NCBI GenBank assembly: GCA_905182745.1 | Contig: CAJJCR010000009.1 | Location: forward strand, 1-64,000 | Origin: Bacteroidetes bacterium MED-G20 | GTDB taxonomy: Bacteria > Bacteroidota > Bacteroidia > Flavobacteriales_D > Parvicellaceae | Reading direction: 5' to 3' | DNA: 64,000 nucleotides | Shown here: positions 21,829 to 31,776 of the stretch, one piece after another | How the letters are laid out: each line of letters begins with the position of its first letter | How positions within the stretch are numbered: the first letter of the stretch is position 1 | Program-made: the position numbers and the translations under genes | The notes under the pieces: generated by a model | What the model saw: only the letters and a program-made list of their open reading frames with translations | Told to the model about the DNA's origin: nothing | The model's database searches: none

Positions 21829-23818
21829 TTGTTTTATAAACTTAATGACAATAAAATGAAAAAAATTTACTTATTACTCTTTTGCATAACTACTAGTTTT
21901 TTAGCAAGTGCACAAAGCTCTTCGAGTCAAATGTCTAAAAAATATGAATTTATAGAAGAAAGAATTAAACCTGACTTCTCAAGCCAACCTAAAGGTGTAG
22001 TGCTTTGGGAAAATCAATTTGACAACTGCAAGTGACTGGGTTACTGATAACAGTTGTTCTTATGCAGCTTACAATATAGTTGGCGGTTATGATTACACCA
22101 ACCAAACTCCAATCACTTCAACTTCAGCTTGTACAGGTACGGGTACTGCTGCTACAGACCCTGGAACAGGAACTACAGCTCAGTGGAGATTCGAAACAGA
22201 TGCTAACTTAATACCTGTTGGTGCTCTTGCGCCGTTTGGCTCTGCTTCGGCATCTAATGGTTTTCTATTTATAAATTCTGATGCATGTGGTGGTGGTGAT
22301 GGTGACGGTACGCCAATATATGTTACTGCAACAATTGCAACTCCTATAGATTTAACTGGCGAAAATAGTGTTGTTTTGTCTTTCTCTCATAATTATAGAT
22401 GGTGGCAAGATACTAGAGGGGTAAGAGTTTCTGGAGATAATGGTGCTACTTGGGTTCAGTATGAAATTACTAATAATTCTGGCTATCCTAACGATCAAAA
22501 TTCTGGAAATCCTGAAATTACAAGCATTGATGTTTCATCAGATGTTGGTGGACAATCTCAAGTTTTAGTACAGTTTTATTACGAAGACAATGACTTTTGG
22601 GCTTGGTACTGGGCTGTAGATGATGTTAAAATATCTAGAAAAGATTTAAATAACATTCAAGCGAATTCTTCATGGATTTATGGAGAAACTCATTATGGTG
22701 CTGAATACGGAAGAGTTCCAATTACTGAAATTGATGCGAGCTGGGTAGTTGGTGCACAAGTAACCAACGATGGTGTTAATGACCAAACAAATGTTACTTT
22801 AAATGCTGATTTTGGTTCTTTCAGCACTACTTCTTCACTTGGAATTGTTGAATCAGATTCTTCATCAGTTATTGAATCGTTGGAGCCTTTAAATCTTACA
22901 GCTGGAACGTACCAAGGTACTTTTACAGTAAGTTCAGATTCTGACCAAGTAGGTGGTGCAAATTTTGGAGACAATACTTATGAAAGGAACTTTGAAATAA
23001 CTAGCGATGTTTACTCTCTAGATGGTATTGGATTACACCCAGCAGGTTATGAAGCTCTTGGATCCCTTGGAAGTAATTCTTGGGCAGATGCTGCAGATGG
23101 ATTAGTTTGTGGCACTTACTATAACTTAAAGCAAACTCAAGTTTTAAATTCTGTAAGAACTTATATCACATCAACCTCGGTTGCTCAAGCTGAAATTATT
23201 CTCTACATTATTGATTCTTTAAGTTTCTCCACTGGAGCTTTTGGGAATGCAACCTATACATCTGATTTGTATACTTTAACTGCAACTGATGTTGCCAATG
23301 GGTACTTTGATTTATCAATAGCAACACTTTCTGGATGGGACCCTTCAACTAATAGCAATACTTGGGAAAACTTAACTTTAAGTGCAGGTGGTTATTACTT
23401 GGCTGTTGAATTATTCAGTGGTGGTGGTACTTACCATGTAAGAATTGTAGATGATGCAACTGTTACACAGCCTGCATGGTCAAGTGCAATATGGTATCCA
23501 GCACCTACTAGTACATTTTATTCCAATGGTAATGCTTTTGCAATCAGAATGAATATGGGAGCAAATGTTGGAATAAATGAAAATGTTGCTAATGAAGTTT
23601 CTATTTACCCAAATCCAACTTCTGATGTTTTAAACATCTCTACAAATTCTAATGATTTGAGCGAGTTAACTGTTAAAGACATTACTGGAAAAATAGTACT
23701 AAATCAAAAGTTTAACAATAAGATTACCATTAGTACTGAAAATTATTCCAAAGGGGTTTATTTAATTAATGTCAAAAATAATCTTGGTACAGTTTCAGAA
23801 AAGATATCGGTAAGATAA
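21829..23818 (+). CDS. T9SS type A sorting domain-containing secreted protein (paralog 2), frameshift near 22027
   Basis: ORF 21829..22035 carries the signal peptide (KKIYLLLFCITTSFLASAQ) and VLWENQFDNC; ORF 22019..23818 continues ASDWVTDNSCSYAAYN... to VSIYPNPTSDVLNISTNSNDLSELTVKDITGKIVLNQ...KGVYLINVKN. True start is probably the Met at 21856. Confidence 0.85.
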
Positions 23819-23848
23819 TTTAATGTATAGGTATTATTTGCAAAATAC

Positions 23849-23874
23849 AAAGGGGAGTTTACTCCCCTTTTTTT
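23849..23874 (+). terminator. Rho-independent terminator downstream of paralog 2
   Basis: Perfect 10-bp stem aaaggggagt/actccccttt followed by a T run. Confidence 0.85.
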
Positions 23875-23953
23875 ATGCTTTGTAGCTAAAAAAAGTTTTT
23901 TTTAGAGGATTATTTTCATACATTTAAGATTATTAATAATTTAAATTCATGAT

Positions 23954-25666
23954 ATGAAAAAACTAATACTAAGTACATTCATTTTATTATTTGGTTGTGC
24001 AAGCGCCTTCGCTCAACAAATTGAGTTCACAATTGAAGCTCCTGCTTCGATTGCTGGAGCTTATGGTTTCAGTTCAACTAATGATGTTGCAGGATGGGGT
24101 AGCCCAGATTTAACTGATACTTCAAACGCTGTAACAGATACTTTAATGTTTGTAGAAGATGGTACTACTGGTACCAATCCCCAAGGAAATCCAATCTCTC
24201 AAGAAGGTTGTTTTCCATTAATCAATGATTTAACAGGTAAAATTGCTGTTATCTGGAGAAACACTTGTCAATTTGGAACTAAAATTCAATTTGCAGAACA
24301 AGCAGGTGCCAGAGCTGTAATAATTATTAACAGAGAACCAGGATTGGTAAATATGGCTCCAGGAGATAGTGGAGCAGTATGTACCATACCGGCAATTTTT
24401 GTTGAGGACGCAACAGGTGCTATTATAACTGCTGAAATGGCTAACGGCCCAGTTGTTGCATTTATAGGTTCAAGAAATTTCGACAACAATTTATCTGTTA
24501 CTGCTGCTGATGTAATTCTTCCAGAAGCAACTTCAACACCTTCTGCATTAGCACAAGATAATTCAGAATACGAAGTACAAGTTGGAAGTTGGGTAGTTAA
24601 TTCAGGAAATATTGACAATAATGCTGTTTTAAACGCAACAATAACATCTGGTGGTACTACTTTGTATGATCAATCTACTGCGCCTACTCCAATACTAGCT
24701 GGTGATAGTGCATATTTTTCTTTACCTACTTTTAGTCAAGCATCTTACAGTACTGGAATGTATAACTTAACTTACAGTGTAGATACTACTGGTGACGAAT
24801 TTCAATCTGATAATTCTGTAAGTGCTGATTTTCACATAAGCAATACAAAGTTTTCCAACGTTCCTTTAGACACTAATGAGAATATGGTATTAAGTCCTTT
24901 TTACAGACCAAACAGTGCTACTGGGAGTGTAAGTGTTTGTGCTCCATTTATGGACCCAAATGCAAGTAGAATGGCTGCAATGGGATTAAGTTTTGCTGCT
25001 GTAGTAAGTGGTGGAGATTTATCCAATAGGTATTTTACGACTTATGCTCACGAGTGGGGAGATGTTTTTGCAGACTTAGATGATCCTGCGGCTGCTATAA
25101 GTATTATCAACACTATTGGGACTGGAGAATTTACTTATCCAAATGACTCTGCATATCAAGAAGTTTATGTGCCGTTTACAGACCCCGTAACCTTAGTGGA
25201 TAACCAAAGATATTTGTTCTGTGTTAACACATTTGACACGGACGTTTATATTGGTTTTGACGATAAATTAGACTACAATCAGAACATGAACAATGTTTAT
25301 AAGCAACCTGTAAGTTGTGTTGAAAATAATGGTTCATGGTTTTTAACTGGATTTGGTTCTGATGTTACTGCAGGTATTTCAGTAGAGCTTACCACCAACT
25401 TAAATGTTGAAGACAATGAATTGTCAAATATTGATGCTTATCCTAACCCAGCTAATGATATGGTAACTATTCCATTAAATGGTTTCGTTGGGAATGGTAC
25501 TGTTAATATTATGGACGTAACGGGAAAAATAATTTCTAGTAAAACAGTTAATGCAAGTAACCTTATCTCAATTGATGTAAGTGATATAGCAAACGGGAAT
25601 TATATATTTGATTTGAAATTACAAGATGGAAGATCAACTAAATTCAATATTGTAATTAGTAAATAG
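23954..25666 (+). CDS. Secreted PA-domain-like protein with T9SS C-terminal sorting domain
   Basis: GCFPLINDLTGKIAVIWRNTCQFGTKIQFAEQAGARAVIIIN...IPAIFVEDATGAII (protease-associated domain pattern); IDAYPNPANDMVTIPLNG...NIMDVTGKIISSKTV...NYIFDLKLQDGRSTKFNIVISK. Confidence 0.82.
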   Translation: MKKLILSTFILLFGCASAFAQQIEFTIEAPASIAGAYGFSSTNDVAGWGSPDLTDTSNAVTDTLMFVEDGTTGTNPQGNPISQEGCFPLINDLTGKIAVIWRNTCQFGTKIQFAEQAGARAVIIINREPGLVNMAPGDSGAVCTIPAIFVEDATGAIITAEMANGPVVAFIGSRNFDNNLSVTAADVILPEATSTPSALAQDNSEYEVQVGSWVVNSGNIDNNAVLNATITSGGTTLYDQSTAPTPILAGDSAYFSLPTFSQASYSTGMYNLTYSVDTTGDEFQSDNSVSADFHISNTKFSNVPLDTNENMVLSPFYRPNSATGSVSVCAPFMDPNASRMAAMGLSFAAVVSGGDLSNRYFTTYAHEWGDVFADLDDPAAAISIINTIGTGEFTYPNDSAYQEVYVPFTDPVTLVDNQRYLFCVNTFDTDVYIGFDDKLDYNQNMNNVYKQPVSCVENNGSWFLTGFGSDVTAGISVELTTNLNVEDNELSNIDAYPNPANDMVTIPLNGFVGNGTVNIMDVTGKIISSKTVNASNLISIDVSDIANGNYIFDLKLQDGRSTKFNIVISK

Positions 25667-25671
25667 AAATA

Positions 25672-26463
25672 CTAATATAAAAACTTAAAGGCCTCAAACG
25701 AGGCCTTTTTTTTGACTATTTTTTCATCTTTTGCAAGGAATTTAGAAACGTAAACAAAGTCGTATAACTCTTTTACTTTTACGTCTAAAATTTCTTCTTT
25801 ATTGCCTTCCCACTTTTTAACCCCACCATCAATAAATAGAATGTTTTCACCGATCTCTAAAACAGAATTCATATCATGGGTAATTACAATAGTTGTCATT
25901 TGATATTCTTTAGTTATCTCTTGAATTAACTCATCAATAACAATAGCTGTAACTGGATCTAAGCCTGAATTAGGTTCATCACAAAACAAATACTTTGGTT
26001 TCATAGATATAGCTCTAGCAATGGCTACCCTTTTCTGCATTCCCCCACTAATTTCAGATGGATATAAAGTGTTTTTATTTAAAATATTTACTCTATTCAA
26101 ACAAAAATTTACTCTATCAATTATTTCTTCTTCAGTCATCTTAGTAAACATCCTTAATGGAAAAGCAACATTTTCCTCCACGGTTAAAGAGTCAAAAAGT
26201 GCGCTTCCTTGAAATAGCATTCCTATTTGTTTCCTAACTTTCTTTTTATCTTTAGATTTTAAACTAGAGAATTTAATGTCATCGTAAAAAACATCACCAA
26301 TATCTGGCTCTAATAAGCCAACAATACATTTTGTTAAAACTGATTTTCCGGAACCACTTTTACCAATAATTAAATTAGTCTTACCCTTTTCAAAAACAAA
26401 AGAAATATCTTTTAAAATTTCTACTCCCGAGAAGGATTTGGATATATTTTTAACGTGAATCAA
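25672..26463 (-). CDS. ABC transporter ATP-binding protein (MlaF-like)
   Basis: LIIGKSGSGKSVLTKCIVGLLEPDIG, ISGGMQKRVAIARAISMKPKYLFCDEPNSGLDPVTA, TTIVITHDMNSVLEIGENILFI. Confidence 0.9.
   Translation of the reverse strand: MIHVKNISKSFSGVEILKDISFVFEKGKTNLIIGKSGSGKSVLTKCIVGLLEPDIGDVFYDDIKFSSLKSKDKKKVRKQIGMLFQGSALFDSLTVEENVAFPLRMFTKMTEEEIIDRVNFCLNRVNILNKNTLYPSEISGGMQKRVAIARAISMKPKYLFCDEPNSGLDPVTAIVIDELIQEITKEYQMTTIVITHDMNSVLEIGENILFIDGGVKKWEGNKEEILDVKVKELYDFVYVSKFLAKDEKIVKKKASFEAFKFLY
25687..25713. terminator. Hairpin terminator between convergent genes
   Basis: aaaggcctc-aaac-gaggccttt followed by T5+ on the plus strand; lies inside the 3' end of the minus-strand ATPase ORF. Confidence 0.8.
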
Positions 26464-27200
26464 ATCAACATTAATTGAGTTAATATATAATTAGCAAAAA
26501 GTATGAAAATACTACTGTAAACTACAGCATTAGTGCTTGCTTTACCGACCTCCAATGCTCCTCCTTTTAGATAATAACCGTAATAACTAGAAATACTGGT
26601 GATTATAAAAGCAAAAACTATCGTTTTTGTAAGTGCATAGCGAATGAAAACAAAATTGTCCTCAGAAAAATATCTAATTCCTAATATATATTGCTTAACA
26701 GGTATTATTTCTGTAAAATAACAAACCAAACCGCCACCAAAAAAACCAAAAAACATGCTGTACATAATTACTATTGGAAAAATAAATAACGCAGCTAAAA
26801 TCTTTGGTCCTACTAAATATCCTATAGAATTTACTCCCATAACTTCTAATGCATCAATTTGCTCTGTAACTCGCATAGTTCCAAGCTCAGATGCTATATT
26901 AGATCCCACTTTACCTGCTAGTATTAAAGAAATTATGGTTGGACAAAACTCTAGAAGCATAGATTGCTTAATTGTAAACCCTACCGTGTAATCTGGAATC
27001 CAAGCAGATTCTATAGCAGTTGCAGTTTGAATCACTAGAACAGCACCCATAAAAGCGGACATTAGAGAAACTATAAATAATGATTTCACCCCTAACTGGA
27101 CAACTTCATCTATAAACCTTCTCCAATAAACACTAAATTTTTCAGGCTTGAAAAAGATGTGGTAAAGCATGAACATATATTTACCTAAATTTCTTATCAT
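26460..27200 (-). CDS. MlaE family ABC transporter permease
   Basis: MSAFMGAVLVIQTATAIESAWIPDYTVGFTIKQSMLLEFCPTIISLILAGKVGSNIASELGTMRVTEQIDALEVMGVNSIGYLVGPKI; ATGA-type overlap with the ATPase. Confidence 0.92.
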   Translation of the reverse strand: MIRNLGKYMFMLYHIFFKPEKFSVYWRRFIDEVVQLGVKSLFIVSLMSAFMGAVLVIQTATAIESAWIPDYTVGFTIKQSMLLEFCPTIISLILAGKVGSNIASELGTMRVTEQIDALEVMGVNSIGYLVGPKILAALFIFPIVIMYSMFFGFFGGGLVCYFTEIIPVKQYILGIRYFSEDNFVFIRYALTKTIVFAFIITSISSYYGYYLKGGALEVGKASTNAVVYSSIFILFANYILTQLMLI

Positions 27201-27278
27201 ATATTTATATTAACCAAAATAAACAATAATAATTGTGAATCCATAAATGCAATCATTAATTTTGGAAGAATTCTATTA

Positions 27279-27425
27279 ATGAAAAAAAGTATGGTTTTAA
27301 AATATAGCCTAATATTATTGCTTTTGCTAAGCATTTTGAGCTGTAGCGTACTGAAGAAAAAGAAAAATTGCGATTGTCCAGAATGGTCTTATTACAAAAA
27401 TGAAAAACCTAACGAATTCACTTAA
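27279..27425 (+). CDS. Putative 48-aa lipoprotein (not in the supplied ORF track)
   Basis: atg at 27279 encodes MKKSMVLKYSLILLLLLSILSCSVLKKKKNCDCPEWSYYKNEKPNEFT*; lipobox-like LSILSC. Confidence 0.6.
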   Translation: MKKSMVLKYSLILLLLLSILSCSVLKKKKNCDCPEWSYYKNEKPNEFT

Positions 27426-27435
27426 ATCAAAAAAA

Positions 27436-27858
27436 ATGAAAAAGAAAGCAATTATTGTGAGTGGCTACTTCAACCCTATACATAAAGGACATTTAGAATA
27501 TTTTCACAATGCTAAGGCAATTAGTGAAGAGCTTTTTGTAATTGTCAATTCTGATTTTCAAAGAGAATTAAAAGGAAGTAAAGAGTTTCAAGATGAGGAA
27601 GAAAGAATGATAATTGTAAGTCAAATTAAAAGTGTAAATAAAGCAATATTATCTGTTGACAAAGACAGAACAGTTTGTAAAACCATCAAAAAAATTGTTG
27701 AAGATTTTGGCTATGAATACGAATTTTCATTTGCCAATGGCGGAGATCAAAATAATAGCACGATTCCTGAAAAACCAATTTGTAAAGAATTAGGGGTAGC
27801 CCTAATAGATGGACTGGGAGACAAAATTCAATCCTCAAGTTGGTTACTTAATAAATGA
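27436..27858 (+). CDS. Cytidylyltransferase-like nucleotidyltransferase
   Basis: MKKKAIIVSGYFNPIHKGHLEYFHNAKAISEELFVIVNSDFQRELKGSKEFQDEEERMIIVSQIK; GYFNPIHKGH signature. Start moved from 27400 to 27436. Confidence 0.8.
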   Translation: MKKKAIIVSGYFNPIHKGHLEYFHNAKAISEELFVIVNSDFQRELKGSKEFQDEEERMIIVSQIKSVNKAILSVDKDRTVCKTIKKIVEDFGYEYEFSFANGGDQNNSTIPEKPICKELGVALIDGLGDKIQSSSWLLNK

Positions 27859-28094
27859 CGATTTTACAGCTATGACATTATCACAATTTAAGTAAGTAAT
27901 TAATTTCATAGTATTTCGACCTTTTAGACTTAGACATACTCACTGTATTGTCTGAAATAATTATTTTATCTAAATTAAAAATCCTTATACATATAAGACC
28001 ATTATTATCATAGTAACAGCTTTTAATTCTTCTACAATTTCACAAATCTATTCTGGAATATCCACTTTATACATATCATACTAACAAAAATAAT

Positions 28095-29426
28095 TTATCT
28101 TAAAACAACTTTTCTTTCTGAATCAAGTCTTAAAAGTATAAAAACCATTAATCCAAAAGAAAAAATTGCAGACCCACCCTTACTAAAGAAAGGTAGAGGT
28201 ATGCCAATAACTGGTGCTAAACCTATAACCATAGCAATGTTTATCATGAAATGAAAAAACAAAATACCTGAAACACAATATCCGTAAATCCTTGTGAATT
28301 TGCTTCTTTGCCTTTCTGCAATTAGAATCATTCTAATCAAAGTAGATAAATACAAAGAAATAAAAATAAATGAACCTAAAAAACCCCACTCTTCCGCTAA
28401 AACACAAAATATAAAATCTGTATTTTGCTCTGGAACATGCTTGTACTTATCATTACTTAAAGTTCCTTTTAAATACCCCTTTCCCAAACCCTCTCCTGAG
28501 CCAACTGCAGAAAGAGCCTGATATATATTATAACCTGCACCTTTTCTGTCTTCTTTGATGCCAAACATGATCTGAAAACGAGTTCTGTGTCTTTCACTAA
28601 AAACAGAATCGTAAACATAATTAATACCACCAGAAATAGACAATCCAAGAAGAGTAATAATTATTAATCTTTGAATTTTTTTCTTTCTATATCTAGGCAA
28701 AACAAAATATCTGATAATTATAAAAGAAAAAATAAAACCAAGAATAAGAATAAGACCAAAAAATATATTTCCTGAAATAGCATTACCTGCAAGGTGAAAT
28801 ACAGAATTTGAAGCTTTTAGAAAAATTCCTACTACAGCAATTAAGACTGTGAAAAGACCAATTAGCAAGAAATTTCCTGAAAGGCCTTCTCTGTACAAAA
28901 CGAAAATAAAACAAGCAAAAACTAACATGGTTCCAGGGTCGGGCTGAACTGCTATTAGTAAAGCTGGAATAATTATCATGAAGAATGCTTTTAACTTGGT
29001 TCTGAATTCTTGAAATCTTGAACCTACATCACTCAATAGTTTAGCTATAGATAAACTTAAAGTTAGCTTAATGAATTCGGATGGTTGAATAGAGAAACCG
29101 CTAAAATAGAACCAAGATCTAGCACCTTTAATAGGGGGCATTAGCAAAACTAGAATTAATAAAAGCAAAACAAATCCGTAAGTGAAGTACGCTGTATTTT
29201 TAATGAAACTTCCATCCAGTAAAAGAATAAAAAAACCTATAAAAAGGGTGATAATTATCCAAACAAATTGTTTCCCATAATTTGCGGACCAAAAATCAGT
29301 TTGGATATTTAGTCCTTTAAAAGTACTTGAATACATGATAAAATATCCAATTACAGATAGTAACAAATACATTATTAGCAATGGCTTGTCAATATTTCTC
29401 CAAATGGATAAATTTCTATACTTCAT
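28095..29426 (-). CDS. rodA: Rod shape-determining protein RodA (SEDS family)
   Basis: FSGFSIQPSEFIKLTLSLSIAKLL, QPDPGTMLVFACF, QALSAVGSGEGLGKGYLKGTLSNDKYKHVPEQNTDFIFCVLAEEWGFLGS, GIPLPFFSKGGSAIFSFGLM. Confidence 0.95.
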   Translation of the reverse strand: MKYRNLSIWRNIDKPLLIMYLLLSVIGYFIMYSSTFKGLNIQTDFWSANYGKQFVWIIITLFIGFFILLLDGSFIKNTAYFTYGFVLLLLILVLLMPPIKGARSWFYFSGFSIQPSEFIKLTLSLSIAKLLSDVGSRFQEFRTKLKAFFMIIIPALLIAVQPDPGTMLVFACFIFVLYREGLSGNFLLIGLFTVLIAVVGIFLKASNSVFHLAGNAISGNIFFGLILILGFIFSFIIIRYFVLPRYRKKKIQRLIIITLLGLSISGGINYVYDSVFSERHRTRFQIMFGIKEDRKGAGYNIYQALSAVGSGEGLGKGYLKGTLSNDKYKHVPEQNTDFIFCVLAEEWGFLGSFIFISLYLSTLIRMILIAERQRSKFTRIYGYCVSGILFFHFMINIAMVIGLAPVIGIPLPFFSKGGSAIFSFGLMVFILLRLDSERKVVLR

Positions 29427-31261
29427 TTGAAATCAGTATTTGGATTTAAAATAACAGCTTGGCTAATTTGATTTACTTTTTCAATAGACTTTTTAGAAAG
29501 AGAACCTTTTATAAATGATTCCATCATTAGACTAGCAATTGGAGCAGCCCATTTGCTTCCCCAGGTGCCATATTCAACATAAACTGCAATTGCAATTTTA
29601 GGATTGTCCATAGGTGCAAATGAAATAAAAACTGAATGATCGTTAAAAGTCTTATTTTCAACAGTTCCTGTTTTCCCACAAACTTCAATACTATCAATTC
29701 TAGCATTTCTTCCTGTTCCCTTATTAACAACTTCGTTCATAGCTTTCACTACGACTTCAAAATGCTTTTTATCAACACATGTTCTATGCTTAATTTTAAA
29801 TTTTTTAAGTATGTTTTCATTTGCTATTTTTTTAATAACGTGAGGCGTATAATAATATCCCCTATTTGCTATAATAGAAGCTAAATTTGCCATTTGAATT
29901 GGTGAAACACCTATTTCTCCTTCGCCAATACTATTGGAGTAAATAGTACTAAAAGCCCATCTTTTTTTACCGTACCATTTGTCATAAAAATCAACATTAG
30001 GGATAAAACCACTTTTCTCCTCAGGCAAGTCTATGCCGAGAGGATCTCCAAAACCAAATGTTTTTATATTTTGCTCCCAAATTGCTAAGCCTTCTCTACT
30101 AGTTTGAAAAACGTTTTTTGAATTATCTTTCATTATCAATCTTTTATAAACTTGAAAAAAATAAGGATTGCAGCTATGTTTAATTGCTTTAGTCAGGTTG
30201 TCAGGCCTCTCATGGTTGTGGCAGCCAATAATGTTTTTATTGCAAGAAAATCCAGTTTCAGGAAGAATTACTCCATCATCTAAAGCAATTAATGCTTGAA
30301 CCAGCTTGAAAATAGATCCTGGTCTGTACTTGTCATTGTATACTGGTCTATTAATTAAGGGCTTTAAACTATCATTTTTTTTAAAAATCTTGAAATTCTC
30401 TGAAAAATCTCTTCCTGTTAAACTTGAGGGATTATAGCTAGGGGCAGATACCATTGCTAAAACTTCACCAGTTGATGGCTCAATTGCAACAATTGACCCA
30501 ATTTTATTTTCCATTAATTTTTCTCCTAACTTTTGCAATTCAATGTCTAAAGTTGTGTAAAGGCTCCTTCCTGGCTTGGGAGGTTTTTTATTAACTGTTT
30601 CTATTTTATTACCCGCATAATCTTTTAAATAATTTATATTTCCTCTTTCACCCCTTAATAGTAGCTCATACTCTTTCTCAAGACCAGTAATTCCAATAAA
30701 ATCATTTTTAGTATAGAAAAAATCGCCTTGCGCTTTTGTATTTTTAAATTGATTTTCATCAATTCTTCGGATGTAACCCAATAAATGAGCTGCAATTGGG
30801 TTAGGATATCCTCTGTCAATTTTTGGTTTTGCAAAAACAGAATTAATCTGCCCTAAATACGGAGAAATCTTTGCATGTTCTTGCTGAGTCATGGACTCAA
30901 TAAAAACGGAAGGCTTATAAGGAACGTTATATCCAGAAGATGCATTTTTAATGATTTCTCGGAAATCGTTATTACTTAAATTAAAAAGTTTACAAATAGC
31001 GGATGAGTCTTTTAGCTTTATAATTGAAGGATGAATATAGATGTCATATATAGTTTCTGCTCCTACTAAGAGTTGATTATTTCTATCATATATAAAACCT
31101 CTAGGAGGTTGGATATTTTCTGTTTTTGAAGTTATTTGCTTTGCTCTCTCTGACCAGTCCTTATTAATAACCTGAATATAGAAAAGTCTAAAAGAAAAAA
31201 TTAGTCCTACAGAAATTATAATAAGTATAACTACCCATTGTCTATTTTTGAAAGGATCCAT
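29423..31261 (-). CDS. mrdA: Penicillin-binding protein 2
   Basis: RGFIYDRNNQLLVGAETIYDIYI, AIEPSTGEVLAMVSAPSYNPSSLTGR, YRPGSIFKLVQALIAL, VCGKTGTVENKTFNDHSVFISFAP. Confidence 0.95.
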   Translation of the reverse strand: MDPFKNRQWVVILIIISVGLIFSFRLFYIQVINKDWSERAKQITSKTENIQPPRGFIYDRNNQLLVGAETIYDIYIHPSIIKLKDSSAICKLFNLSNNDFREIIKNASSGYNVPYKPSVFIESMTQQEHAKISPYLGQINSVFAKPKIDRGYPNPIAAHLLGYIRRIDENQFKNTKAQGDFFYTKNDFIGITGLEKEYELLLRGERGNINYLKDYAGNKIETVNKKPPKPGRSLYTTLDIELQKLGEKLMENKIGSIVAIEPSTGEVLAMVSAPSYNPSSLTGRDFSENFKIFKKNDSLKPLINRPVYNDKYRPGSIFKLVQALIALDDGVILPETGFSCNKNIIGCHNHERPDNLTKAIKHSCNPYFFQVYKRLIMKDNSKNVFQTSREGLAIWEQNIKTFGFGDPLGIDLPEEKSGFIPNVDFYDKWYGKKRWAFSTIYSNSIGEGEIGVSPIQMANLASIIANRGYYYTPHVIKKIANENILKKFKIKHRTCVDKKHFEVVVKAMNEVVNKGTGRNARIDSIEVCGKTGTVENKTFNDHSVFISFAPMDNPKIAIAVYVEYGTWGSKWAAPIASLMMESFIKGSLSKKSIEKVNQISQAVILNPNTDFK

Positions 31262-31776
31262 TATTTTTTAAAAATAAATAAGTACTGTAGAAAAACTAAA
31301 AAGACCAAAGCGGAAAGAGTATTGATAAATGCTCTAAAAAATAATATTGGTAAATTATTAAATGAAAATTGCTCCAAGAGAAAAAAGATAAGATGGTATA
31401 AGAATATAGAAATTCCAAAAAATAATAAATACCTAACCAGCCCAATGGTAAACATATTAAGCTCAACATCTTTTTCAATGTCCTCTTTCGAGGATATAGA
31501 ATATAAAAATGTTGGTTTTAAAAAGGTGATGATCAAAAGAACTGAAGTATTAAGACCAAGAGTATTTCTAAAAATGTCTGTTATAAAACCTAAAAAAAAA
31601 GCATAAATTAATAAGTTAATAACAGTTGTGTCTAGTTTCATCTTCAAAATAAAAAAACAGATGATTATAGGTGAAAAGTAAGAGGAATAGATTCCAAAAT
31701 CTAAATAGTCAATAAAGAAAATTTGAGCGACTATCAATCCTATAAACCAAGCGATATTTCTGAATTTTAAAATCAT
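31261..31776 (-). CDS. mreD: Rod shape-determining protein MreD
   Basis: Small multi-TM protein in the mreC-mrdA interval; ATGA overlap with mreC; FFLGFITDIFRNTLGLNTSVLLIITFLKP. Confidence 0.85.
   Translation of the reverse strand: MILKFRNIAWFIGLIVAQIFFIDYLDFGIYSSYFSPIIICFFILKMKLDTTVINLLIYAFFLGFITDIFRNTLGLNTSVLLIITFLKPTFLYSISSKEDIEKDVELNMFTIGLVRYLLFFGISIFLYHLIFFLLEQFSFNNLPILFFRAFINTLSALVFLVFLQYLFIFKK

Noticed and set aside
22693-22974. Minus-strand ORF of 93 aa (and 24286..24618)
   Set aside because: Antisense within T9SS cargo genes; no independent support.
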